DNA of 64,000 nucleotides from Candidatus Omnitrophota bacterium (lineage in GTDB: Bacteria > Hinthialibacterota > Hinthialibacteria > Hinthialibacterales > Hinthialibacteraceae): NCBI GenBank assembly GCA_013177805.1, contig JABLXU010000021.1, positions 23,043-87,042 of the forward strand, written 5' to 3'. A model generated the notes under the pieces. It ran no database searches and was not told where the DNA came from. It saw only the letters and a program-made list of their open reading frames with translations. Shown here piece by piece: positions 19,762 to 27,588 of the stretch (position 1 is the first letter of the stretch; each line of letters opens with the position of its first letter). The position numbers and the translations under genes were made by a program.

Positions 19762-20100
19762 ATGAACATGCATGATGAACTCGCCAACCAGGAATTCCGC
19801 GAAATGCTGGCCGAACGTATTCGGGCGTTAGGGGATCCAACTCGTATCCTTTTGTTACATGAACTGATGAAGGGAGAGAAATGTGTCCATGAACTGGCTG
19901 ATATCGTGGGGAAAAGTCAAGCGACGGTGTCCAAGCACTTGGCGATCCTGCACCGGCACGGTTTTTTGCAGCATAGGCGGGAAGGGGTGCAAACTTTTTA
20001 CCGGATCGGCAATTCTAGTATGCAAACATTTTGTGAATTGATGTGTGAATCCCTCAAAAAACACCTCAGCAACATGGCCAAGGTCGGTGCGTCCGAATAA
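19762..20100 (+). CDS. ArsR-family transcriptional regulator
   Basis: 112 residues. Winged-helix domain with IRALGDPTRILLLHEL (~18-33), KCVHELADIVGKSQATVSKH (helix-turn-helix, ~40-60) and the wing RREGVQTFYRI. Cys residues occur at the start of the HTH (KCVHEL) and in a C-terminal pair (FCELMCESL), which may bind a metal, haem or respond to thiol state. The gene lies back to back with nothing but faces the convergent end of the cytochrome operon (27-base gap). Its promoter contains the ATAGCTAT palindrome that recurs before three cytochrome genes in the island, making it the most likely local regulator of them; this is inference. Confidence 0.88.
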   Translation: MNMHDELANQEFREMLAERIRALGDPTRILLLHELMKGEKCVHELADIVGKSQATVSKHLAILHRHGFLQHRREGVQTFYRIGNSSMQTFCELMCESLKKHLSNMAKVGASE

Positions 20101-20127
20101 TTCGGGCGGAACTATGCCTCTCTCCCT

Positions 20128-21282
20128 TCATGACCCACCGAATCCCTTTTCCTTCGTGTATTTCCGGTCATCGTCGTGACATGCCGCGCATGAATAGGCA
20201 ACTCCGCCGGCTTTGGGAATCAGGTTGCCATTGGATTCTTCCATCGAACCCTCATGACACACCACGCATTCCGCCTGACGATGGACCTCATCCAGGGCCA
20301 CGCCGGTGACGGTGTGGTCGAACGTTTCCGCTTTCCATCCTTCGATGTGGCAGTTCGTGCAACGGTTGTCCAGTTTCCGCAGATTACCCCGCTGGATGTG
20401 GCAATCCAGGCAGTGCAGGCGGTCATGGTAGATCTTCAGGGGCCATCCGCTGGCGGCGTGATTGAACACATCGTTAGGATCCCGCCCATGGCAATGCTCA
20501 CACGTGTCGTTTTCATGGCAAACAAAACAATGATCGTGCATAGCCTCCGGAGTCAGATTGCCCATGGGCTTCAGCTCGGCGGCGTATTGGTCATGACACG
20601 CTTCACACCCCTGTTGCTGGTGGCAATCACCGCAGTTGCGGTCGTACTTATACGCGTGCGTTTTGTGATGAAAGGGCACTTGGTCGTTTTCTTCGTAATT
20701 CGTATTGTAAATAATCAAATCCCGCATTCGGACTGGTGGGTAATGCTTGGTTTCGGAGGGGGAGACCGCCGTGCCGTGGAGCGGACCGCCGGATTTCTTC
20801 TCGTGGCAGATCACGCAGTCGGTGTTCCGGTCCCATTGGGTGTGGCAGCCGACGCATTGCCGGTGATACGCCCCTTTAAGGCCCGGCTGGGCGATGTTCT
20901 CGTGAATGATATCCACGGGATGACAGCTTTTACACGAAGCGGGAATGGCGCCCTTTTCGTTATAATGATGGCACATCTGGCACCCTTCGACCGTGCTGGA
21001 CATGTGGGCGTGCGTCGCGTGGTTGAAGCGTACCGGCACGTATAGATCCTCCACTGCCTTCAATTCGTCCAGAATCACCACGTCAGGTCCCTGGGTGGCC
21101 AAGGGCACATAGGCCCCTTTGGGCCGGGGACATGGCTGCAAACAGGGATTTTCCGAGGTTGGATGAAGACAAGTATGGCATTGTGCGCAGTCCACGATGG
21201 GATGTTCCTCAGCGGCCGCGATTCCGGCGAGGGGAATGATAAAGAGCGCAATGGATATCCAAAAGCGGGATGAATGATTCAT
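20128..21282 (-). CDS. Periplasmic 13-haem c-type cytochrome
   Basis: 384 residues with a signal peptide (~1-24, cleavage near AAA-EEH). Thirteen CxxCH haem-attachment motifs are spread over the whole chain, beginning CAQCH (~33) and ending CAACH (~366), including pairs such as CVGCH/CVICH, CGDCH/CEACH and CFVCH/CEHCH. Many extra His residues (e.g. RFNHATHAH, FHHKTHAYK) can serve as distal ligands as in class III (cytochrome c3/HmcA-like) proteins. It is the last gene of a leftward operon with the FeS/NrfD fusion (20-base gap) and the CbcL-like protein. By analogy with Hmc-type complexes it would be the periplasmic electron acceptor or donor of that membrane complex. Confidence 0.9.
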   Translation of the reverse strand: MNHSSRFWISIALFIIPLAGIAAAEEHPIVDCAQCHTCLHPTSENPCLQPCPRPKGAYVPLATQGPDVVILDELKAVEDLYVPVRFNHATHAHMSSTVEGCQMCHHYNEKGAIPASCKSCHPVDIIHENIAQPGLKGAYHRQCVGCHTQWDRNTDCVICHEKKSGGPLHGTAVSPSETKHYPPVRMRDLIIYNTNYEENDQVPFHHKTHAYKYDRNCGDCHQQQGCEACHDQYAAELKPMGNLTPEAMHDHCFVCHENDTCEHCHGRDPNDVFNHAASGWPLKIYHDRLHCLDCHIQRGNLRKLDNRCTNCHIEGWKAETFDHTVTGVALDEVHRQAECVVCHEGSMEESNGNLIPKAGGVAYSCAACHDDDRKYTKEKGFGGS

Positions 21283-21302
21283 TATGATTTATCCTCTCGC
21301 GA

Positions 21303-23417
21303 TCAAGATTCCTTCTCTTCCATCGTGGGAATAATGGGGAACACCGTCACCATGATCCGGTACACTAACATCAGTCCAGCAATTAATCCCAACGTCACCA
21401 CGATTTCACCCCAGCTGGGGAAATAGGCCGTGACTTTATACACCGGCGTATACGCCGTAATGAATACGTTGATCCGGTTGAACGCCACGCCGATCACCAC
21501 GAGGGCGGACGCGATAAACAGCAGCCCAGGATTCTTTCTTACTCCTTTCATCAGGAACATCCCCAGAGGGATGAGTACGCCGATCAACATCTCCGCCATA
21601 AACATGTAGGATTGCACGCTGCCGTCGAACAGGTACTTGCCCGCCTCGCGGATGGTGATATCCCCCAACTTGGTGGCGAAATAGGCGGCCAGGAAAATGG
21701 CGATCGACTTGCTCAAAGGGCTGAGAATATGCATCTCCGGCTTTTGGTTGAAGATTCGCGAGGCGATCATCGACTCGAAGATGACCATTGGAAATCCGAC
21801 GCAAAACGCCGTAAGCAAAAAGAGCAGGGGCAGGATCGGGGTGTACCAGAGGGGATGCATCTTGTAGGGGGCGATCAGCATCAGCGCGCCCAGAGAGGAT
21901 TGATGCAGGAATGACAGCACCACCCCCGCGATTACGATCACCGGCAAAATCCGGAATAAATACCGTTCTGCCAACCCCAGCACTCCTTCCACCATGCCGT
22001 TGAACCGTGAGAGGATCCCGGGCAGATTCACCTGGCCTTTGAACCGCTCCACCACGATGGGCACAAACTCAAGGTACAGCACCGTAAGGTAGGCCATGAC
22101 GCACATACCCACCTCGAAAAGCACCGAGTGGCCGGACCACATGGACGGCATCATGGGATGCCAGATGTTGTAGTACCGCCCGAGATCCACCAGCAGGCCA
22201 AAGACCACGAAGGTATACCCCAGTAACGCGGTCAACAGGGCGGGCCGCACAATCGGTTCGTAATGCTTGCGGTGGAAGATATGAGCCAGCGCCGCGGTGG
22301 TGTAACCCCCAGCGGCCAAGGCCACGCCCGTGGCCACATCTACTGCGATCCACAATCCCCAGGGATATTGGTCATTCAGGTTGGTCACCGCTCCAATTCC
22401 GAACAGAAAACGGTATACGGCCACGCTGAGACCCATGAAAATGAATCCCAACAACAACAAAACGCCAGGGGTGATCAATTTCTTGCCCATCGGCGCCGCC
22501 TTGGAGGGATTGTATTTCAAAGGAACTTTCGGCAGATGTTCGTCTTGGTTTTGTTCACCGTACAACCAGGAAATCATGCCCAGAATGGAGAAAAGGGCAA
22601 CCGGCGGGATGAAATAGTTGAAGATCCCATGCTGCAATCCTTCCGTGAGCCGGGGTGGCGCGGTTTCTCCCAAAACGGGCAGGCCGATCTCCTCAAACGG
22701 CTTGCTGGAGATATAAAGCCACGAGGTGCCGCCCGCTTCGTGCTCGCCATAAACATGGGGGACGTATTTCTGAGGATTTTTGGCGATTTTCTGCTTTGCG
22801 AGTTCCAGCAGATCTTTTCGCTTGCCGAAGGTCAGGCATTGGGGCGGGCAGATTTCCACGCAGGCGGGGACGCCACCCTCCTGGGAAATGCGTTCGTAAC
22901 ATAACGTGCATTTCTGGACCTTAGGCGTGAGGGGATTGTCGTATTCATAAGCCGGGATCTGAAATGGGCAGGCCACCATGCAATAGCGGCACCCCATGCA
23001 CCGGTCCGCATTGTAAACCACTGCTCCCGTCGCGGTTTTGGTGAAGGCGGTGACCAGGCAGGCCGAATAGCACGCCGGATGATTGCAATGAAAACATTGA
23101 AACTTCACCCACAGCGGGCGTCCGCCTTCTTCCGGGCCGGGATATTCATTGACAATGGTGTAATGCCCGGCGTCCGGACGCCGATGTTTCTCAAAAACCG
23201 ACTTATCCTCGAACGTCTCCAAAGGCTGCATGGGCAGGTGGTTGGCTTGGTTGCAGGCCCATTCGCATTTGCGGCAGCCGATGCATTCGGTGACATCCGT
23301 CAACACGCCATAATACTCGGCGGCGGTTTCTTCCGGATCGGCGGCCGCGCTTGATGCGGCGGGAATTCCGGTGGTTCCAATGGAAGCCACAGTGGCTAGA
23401 AAATTCCGGCGGTCCAT
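21303..23417 (-). CDS. Fused FeS (HmcB/HybA-type) and NrfD-type membrane subunit
   Basis: 704 residues from the ATG at 23417, chosen because GGAG stands eight bases before it; an in-frame GTG lies 12 bases earlier. The N-terminus has a twin-arginine signal (DRRNFLATVAS). Residues ~35-260 contain four clusters of Cys (CIGCRKCEWAC, CFHCNHPACYSAC, CMGCRYCMVAC, CTLCYERIS...CVEIC) for four [4Fe-4S] centres, as in HybA/HmcB/NrfC. From ~270 to the end about ten membrane helices form an NrfD/HybB-type quinone-interacting subunit. In most organisms these are two separate genes. Lying between a CbcL-like and a 13-haem cytochrome gene, it should pass electrons between the quinone pool and periplasmic haems. 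Confidence 0.88.
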   Translation of the reverse strand: MDRRNFLATVASIGTTGIPAASSAAADPEETAAEYYGVLTDVTECIGCRKCEWACNQANHLPMQPLETFEDKSVFEKHRRPDAGHYTIVNEYPGPEEGGRPLWVKFQCFHCNHPACYSACLVTAFTKTATGAVVYNADRCMGCRYCMVACPFQIPAYEYDNPLTPKVQKCTLCYERISQEGGVPACVEICPPQCLTFGKRKDLLELAKQKIAKNPQKYVPHVYGEHEAGGTSWLYISSKPFEEIGLPVLGETAPPRLTEGLQHGIFNYFIPPVALFSILGMISWLYGEQNQDEHLPKVPLKYNPSKAAPMGKKLITPGVLLLLGFIFMGLSVAVYRFLFGIGAVTNLNDQYPWGLWIAVDVATGVALAAGGYTTAALAHIFHRKHYEPIVRPALLTALLGYTFVVFGLLVDLGRYYNIWHPMMPSMWSGHSVLFEVGMCVMAYLTVLYLEFVPIVVERFKGQVNLPGILSRFNGMVEGVLGLAERYLFRILPVIVIAGVVLSFLHQSSLGALMLIAPYKMHPLWYTPILPLLFLLTAFCVGFPMVIFESMIASRIFNQKPEMHILSPLSKSIAIFLAAYFATKLGDITIREAGKYLFDGSVQSYMFMAEMLIGVLIPLGMFLMKGVRKNPGLLFIASALVVIGVAFNRINVFITAYTPVYKVTAYFPSWGEIVVTLGLIAGLMLVYRIMVTVFPIIPTMEEKES

Positions 23418-23483
23418 GATGTTCTCCACTCGATAAATCGTGAGATGAAACTCCTAGTGGGGTGAATGGTACCAGGCCGCGTA

Positions 23484-25442
23484 TCACGACTCGGTGTCAC
23501 TGTTTCCCTTGTTCTCGTCGGCGGTTTCCCGCAGTTCCGTTACCTCTTTCCGGGCTTCAGATGCGAATGTTCGTTCATATTCCAATGGATGGCGGCTCCT
23601 CAGATGATGCAGGGTCATCCGCCCGTTTAGCCAGGTGACGCTCATGGGATACTCCTCTGGATGGAAAATGACGAAAAAGAAATGCCACACGACGATCGCC
23701 AACGTGGCCAGCACGGCTTCGTAGTAGTGGATCAACTCGGCGATGTCGATCGCCCACTTGGGCAGATATTGGAAGGCTAGGATCGGAAACCAGAGGATGA
23801 GGCCGGTTACCGCCATGATAATCACACCCCAGACCAGCGCCCAGAATTCCATCTTTTCCGCATAATCATACCGGTCGAAACGCGGCGGCTCGGTCCGTTT
23901 GCCCCGGTAATACTGCAGGTTTTCCCATACATGGCGGATGTCCCGCGGCCAAAACAGGAAGGCGGCCAGTTCTTCCCGGCCCCGCCGGAAAGCCAGCATG
24001 TAGAATGCGTAAGCCATCGCTGTGGCCATCATCACCACCGCCGCAACACGGTGGCTGACCGAACGAATCCCTTCACTGAAGCCCAAGTAGGACAGCATGG
24101 TGACCCACCACGAATTGGGGCTGACCAGCGCAAATCCAGTGATCACCAACACGATAAAGGTGATCGTCAGCAAAATGTGGCAAATGATCTCAAACCGGGT
24201 GAACCGTTGATAGGTGGGCTGGCTCACTTCCCTCTTGAATTTCTCCTTCAGCAACGCCCAGAGGATCACACCGTTGTGAACCAGCATGCCCCCGATGATC
24301 ACGACGATCAGCGGTATATAAATCCGGGGAACCCAGGCGGCAATTGCGTCCGAGCGCAGAGTGACTTCCGTGTGAATGGGAGCGGCCAGCACATTGGCCG
24401 TGATCCCTGGATGACAGCGGCCGCACGTCTCAACCAACCGCTCGGGACTGACCGTGGAACGCGGATCGGACGAAGGCAGAATCAGGTGATTCCCATGGCA
24501 ACTGCTGCACAGGGCCACTTTCTTGGACCCGTGCTGCAAGGCCAAACCATGGTAACTTTCGAAATAATTTTGTACCCGGCCCTTGGGGATGTTGTACTTT
24601 TCGTTAATCACAATAGACGAGTGGCAGCGCCCGCAGGTATTGCCCGATACGTTGGCGTACGAAACCGGTGAGCGTTCGTCTGTTACCCGGAAGATGGCGT
24701 GCTCTCCGTGACAATCGGTGCAAATAGGTGCATCTTTATGGCCGTAGGCCGCCGATTTTCCATGCACGCTTTCCTGGTACTGTTCTTTCTCGGTGGTGTG
24801 ACACTGCCCGCATGTCTCGGCCACGTTCATGAAATTGGTGCGCGAGTTCGGATCCCGCAACGGCAAAATCGCGTGTGAACCGTGGCAATGAACACACGAG
24901 GGGGCCTTGTCGTTCCCCCGCAACAATTCCGTGGCGTGGACGCTTTCCCGGTACAGCATTTCCCGTTGAAGGACATCTTTGCTATATTCGGCCATGATGG
25001 CCGATTCGGAATGGCACTTGCCGCACACATTTGCCACCCGGAATAAATTGGTGAGCGAGTTGGGGTGGCTGGCCGGGAGGATTTTGTGGGCGTCCCCATG
25101 GCAATCCACGCACGAGGGACCATCCGGCACGTCATGGACCGAGGATTTCAACTCCTCGGCGGTCGAATGGCAGGAGGAACAATCCACCTTCTGGAGTTCT
25201 GTATCGTGCGGCAATTCCGTGATGTCAGAATGGCAACCGGTGCATCCCGCGTCCTTGTGGACCGATGCCTCGAACAACTTTAAATCGACGAACATGGATT
25301 GTTCCTGGCCGTCCCGCTCCCCCACAATGTCGGCATCCGCGTGGCATTCCAAGCAGGATTGCGGTTCTTCCAGGTCTTGCGTCAGCGTGAATGGATTGGA
25401 GACGAACAGGATCAGTACGGCAAAGCGGAAATACGGCTTCAT
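23484..25442 (-). CDS. CbcL-like 11-haem c / membrane b-type cytochrome fusion
   Basis: 652 residues from the ATG at 25442, preferred because GGAG lies nine bases upstream and the protein then begins with a signal peptide (MKPYFRFAVLILFV). The periplasmic part (~25-350) has eleven CxxCH motifs (CLECH, CTGCH, CSSCH, CVDCH, CGKCH, CVHCH, CGQCH, CTDCH, CGRCH, CSSCH, CGRCH). The C-terminal ~250 residues have four to five membrane helices with paired His (FEIICHILL, SHRVAAVVM, IAELIHYYEAVL, VWHFFFVIFH), as in the di-haem cytochrome b561/HydC domain. This layout is that of Geobacter CbcL, an inner-membrane menaquinol oxidase used for respiration on low-potential extracellular acceptors. First gene of the leftward operon. 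Confidence 0.88.
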   Translation of the reverse strand: MKPYFRFAVLILFVSNPFTLTQDLEEPQSCLECHADADIVGERDGQEQSMFVDLKLFEASVHKDAGCTGCHSDITELPHDTELQKVDCSSCHSTAEELKSSVHDVPDGPSCVDCHGDAHKILPASHPNSLTNLFRVANVCGKCHSESAIMAEYSKDVLQREMLYRESVHATELLRGNDKAPSCVHCHGSHAILPLRDPNSRTNFMNVAETCGQCHTTEKEQYQESVHGKSAAYGHKDAPICTDCHGEHAIFRVTDERSPVSYANVSGNTCGRCHSSIVINEKYNIPKGRVQNYFESYHGLALQHGSKKVALCSSCHGNHLILPSSDPRSTVSPERLVETCGRCHPGITANVLAAPIHTEVTLRSDAIAAWVPRIYIPLIVVIIGGMLVHNGVILWALLKEKFKREVSQPTYQRFTRFEIICHILLTITFIVLVITGFALVSPNSWWVTMLSYLGFSEGIRSVSHRVAAVVMMATAMAYAFYMLAFRRGREELAAFLFWPRDIRHVWENLQYYRGKRTEPPRFDRYDYAEKMEFWALVWGVIIMAVTGLILWFPILAFQYLPKWAIDIAELIHYYEAVLATLAIVVWHFFFVIFHPEEYPMSVTWLNGRMTLHHLRSRHPLEYERTFASEARKEVTELRETADENKGNSDTES

Positions 25443-25490
25443 GGGGTTGACTCCATGCTGAAAAACTACGATGGTGGTTTTCACCATTAT

Positions 25491-25505
25491 ATAGCTATAT
25501 AGCTA
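25491..25505. promoter_or_regulatory. ATAGCTAT palindrome, copy 3, doubled
   Basis: ATAGCTAT at 25491-25498 is followed by an overlapping repeat giving TAGCTA at 25492 and again at 25500, eight bases apart, inside a TATA-rich stretch. It lies about 50 bases before the CbcL-like start codon (leftward) and thus at or near that operon's promoter. Same core as at 6662, 19711, 27521 and 33655. Confidence 0.5.
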
Positions 25506-25669
25506 AAAATGTAATCGATCCCAGAGTAATTTTCCTTGCGGATTCATGGAATGAAATTCAATAAAAAAATATTTTAATTTATTTAGTTTGTATATAGGTC
25601 TCACATCAATTGAGATCATACTGGTGCCGTAAAAGAGAGTATGGCCGGAAATCCGGCTAACTCAGAATA

Positions 25670-25687
25670 TTGGAATACAGATTGCAC
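25670..25687 (+). promoter_or_regulatory. Candidate sigma-54 promoter
   Basis: TTGGAATACAGATTGCA: a GG and a GC separated by exactly ten bases, with TTGCA at the -12 element as in the sigma-54 consensus TGGCAC-N5-TTGCA. It lies about 105 bases before the 7-haem cytochrome gene at 25790. An inverted repeat GGTCTCA-N7-TGAGATC at 25597-25617, about 55 bases upstream of it, could be an activator site. An NtrC-type activator gene is at 36066. A chance match is possible. Confidence 0.4.
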
Positions 25688-25789
25688 AGAAACCGGTTGA
25701 AAATTCTGGCCGGTTTGCCGTAAAACCCGGCTGACGGTCTCAACCCATTTTAAGCAAATATCTAACCAAGTCCGGTTCGACGGGAGACA

Positions 25790-27310
25790 ATGCGAATGAC
25801 AGAACAATCCACATCCCCCCTTCATAAACCTTTGACCCACAATTGGGTGTCGGTTTTTGGATTCATGCTGGCTATGGCGTTTCTGGTTGGAGAAGCCCTG
25901 ATCATCACCCTGGATTTCGTGTATGGCCAAAATAATCCCTACGTGGGGATTCTGATTTACGTAGTGGGGCCTGCGATCCTAATCCTGGGATTGCTGATGG
26001 TCCCGCTGGGGATGTGGCTGCAATTCCGGCGGCGTCAAAAAGGAATGGTGGAGAAAGAGTTTCCCGTTTTTGATTTAAATACACCCCGCCACCGCCTCTA
26101 TTTGACTACGTTTGTCATCATTTCCACCGTGTTTATCTGCCTCTCGATGATCGGTTCCTATCAGGCCTATCACGTGACTGAATCCACTGAATTCTGCGGA
26201 CTGATGTGCCACCAGGTAATGAAGCCGGAGTACACAGCATATCAATACTCCCCGCACGCCCGGGTGGATTGCGTGCAATGCCACATCGGGCCGGGCGCGA
26301 GCTGGTACGTAAAAAGCAAACTCTCGGGCTTGCGGCAAGTCTGGGCGGTGGCGACGAATTCCTATGAACTGCCGATCCAAACCCCGATTGAAAATCTGCG
26401 CCCCGCCCGAGACACCTGCGAGCAGTGTCATTGGCCGGAGAAATTCTACGAAGCGGTGGAAAAATCATTGACCTATTACGCCAACGACGATGAGAACACA
26501 CCCTATCACGTCAAGCTGCTCCTCCACGTGGGCGGCAGTTCCACGATTCTGGGCCATTATACGGGAATTCACTGGCACATCGCCCGGGATCACAAATTAG
26601 AGTACTACCCGGCCGATTACGCCCGCCAGATCATCCCTTGGGTCCGCGTCACTCATGAAGACGGGCGGGTGGAGGAATTCATCAGCACTGAAGCCACGGA
26701 TTTCGACAAATCGCAAATCGATCCCGCCGCGATCCGCGAACTGGATTGTATCGACTGCCACAACCGCCCCTCGCACCGGTACGAATCTCCTTTTGCTTCC
26801 GTCAATCAGGCAATGGAACTGGGGCTGATCGATCCTAAGTTGCCGGGAATCAAGGGAGTGGCGGTCGAGGCCTTACAAGGCGAATATCAAACCACCCCCG
26901 AGGCCTTACAGGCTATCGAGGACAAAATCCGCGGACAGTTTGAAGAAACCGCGGCAAACGACCCTGAAATCAAAGCCAAAGTGGATCAGGCCGTTAAGCA
27001 AACCCAAGCCATATTTGAGCGAAGTATCTTTCCCGAAATGAAAGTGGATTGGACGAAATACCCCTCCAATATCGGCCATTTCGACTTTCCTGGTTGCTAC
27101 CGGTGCCATGATGGGAAGCACGCCACTCCGGAGGGGAAAGTCATCCGGGATGATTGCAATCTGTGTCATTCAATCATCCAACAGGGCGAAGGCTGGGAAG
27201 AGATCAACCAACTCGAATACAAGTTGCAAGACTTTGTACATCCCCGGGGCATGGGCGATGCCTGGGAAGGGCAAAACTGCCATGAATGCCACGGCCCCGG
27301 CATGATGTAA
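25790..27310 (+). CDS. ImcH-like NapC/NirT-family 7-haem cytochrome
   Basis: 506 residues. Three hydrophobic helices come first (~20-45, 53-75, 103-125), then a periplasmic domain with seven haem motifs: CGLMCH (~137, a CX3CH), CVQCH (~161), CEQCH, CIDCH, CYRCH, CNLCH and CHECH (~497). The CGxMCHxVMxPEYTAYxxSxH segment is the NapC/NirT/NrfH quinol-dehydrogenase hallmark. Seven haems, three N-terminal helices and about 510 residues match Geobacter ImcH, the inner-membrane quinol oxidase for high-potential extracellular acceptors. It is divergent from the CbcL-like operon (347-base gap) with a candidate sigma-54 promoter upstream. A shorter ATG two codons later (MTEQ) is possible. Confidence 0.88.
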   Translation: MRMTEQSTSPLHKPLTHNWVSVFGFMLAMAFLVGEALIITLDFVYGQNNPYVGILIYVVGPAILILGLLMVPLGMWLQFRRRQKGMVEKEFPVFDLNTPRHRLYLTTFVIISTVFICLSMIGSYQAYHVTESTEFCGLMCHQVMKPEYTAYQYSPHARVDCVQCHIGPGASWYVKSKLSGLRQVWAVATNSYELPIQTPIENLRPARDTCEQCHWPEKFYEAVEKSLTYYANDDENTPYHVKLLLHVGGSSTILGHYTGIHWHIARDHKLEYYPADYARQIIPWVRVTHEDGRVEEFISTEATDFDKSQIDPAAIRELDCIDCHNRPSHRYESPFASVNQAMELGLIDPKLPGIKGVAVEALQGEYQTTPEALQAIEDKIRGQFEETAANDPEIKAKVDQAVKQTQAIFERSIFPEMKVDWTKYPSNIGHFDFPGCYRCHDGKHATPEGKVIRDDCNLCHSIIQQGEGWEEINQLEYKLQDFVHPRGMGDAWEGQNCHECHGPGMM

Positions 27311-27350
27311 AATCTCATCCACTGCTATGTCCCTGGCCGCTGCCACCCTA

Positions 27351-27370
27351 ATTGGGTGATATGCCCCAAT
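27351..27370. promoter_or_regulatory. Enhancer-like repeat TTGGGTGA-N3-GCCCCAA
   Basis: ATTGGG and CCCAAT arms with a TGATATGC centre (perfect 6-bp dyad). Closely related copies stand at 33502-33520 and 33547-33566 upstream of the decahaem gene (shared core TGGGTGA...CCCCA). It lies 220 bases before the 9-haem cytochrome gene, a normal distance for a bacterial enhancer. The NtrC-type regulator at 36066 is the candidate binder. No sigma-54 promoter was found between it and 27589. Confidence 0.45.
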
Positions 27371-27520
27371 TCCGGTTCCGTTATTGGTGGATTTAACCCG
27401 ATCGGTTTTCTACTGAAGAATTGTGAATAATTTCGTTGATTTTTATTCAAAAATTCTGCATGATTATCCAAATCGGGGATTGAAATGGAATAGAGAATCA
27501 GGTAAAAGATTATTTGATCA

Positions 27521-27528
27521 ATAGCTAT
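27521..27528. promoter_or_regulatory. ATAGCTAT palindrome, copy 4
   Basis: GATCA-ATAGCTAT-GAATC, an extended imperfect palindrome; its reverse complement (GATTC-ATAGCTAT-TGATC) is nearly identical to copy 5 (GATTC-ATAGCTAT-TTATC). It lies 60 bases before the ATG of the 9-haem cytochrome gene, at promoter distance. Confidence 0.55.
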
Positions 27529-27588
27529 GAATCCAAAATTGAAAATATGGATAGTTTATAAAGAAATTACTTTCTATATCAGAATCCT

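Noticed and set aside
20254..21045. Long rightward frame opposite the 13-haem gene
   Set aside because: Antisense shadow of a gene with thirteen CxxCH motifs; composition is Val/His-rich noise with no ribosome binding site.
27371..27588. Sigma-54 promoter before the 9-haem gene
   Set aside because: No GG followed by GC at ten bases exists in this stretch, though an enhancer-like repeat is upstream.
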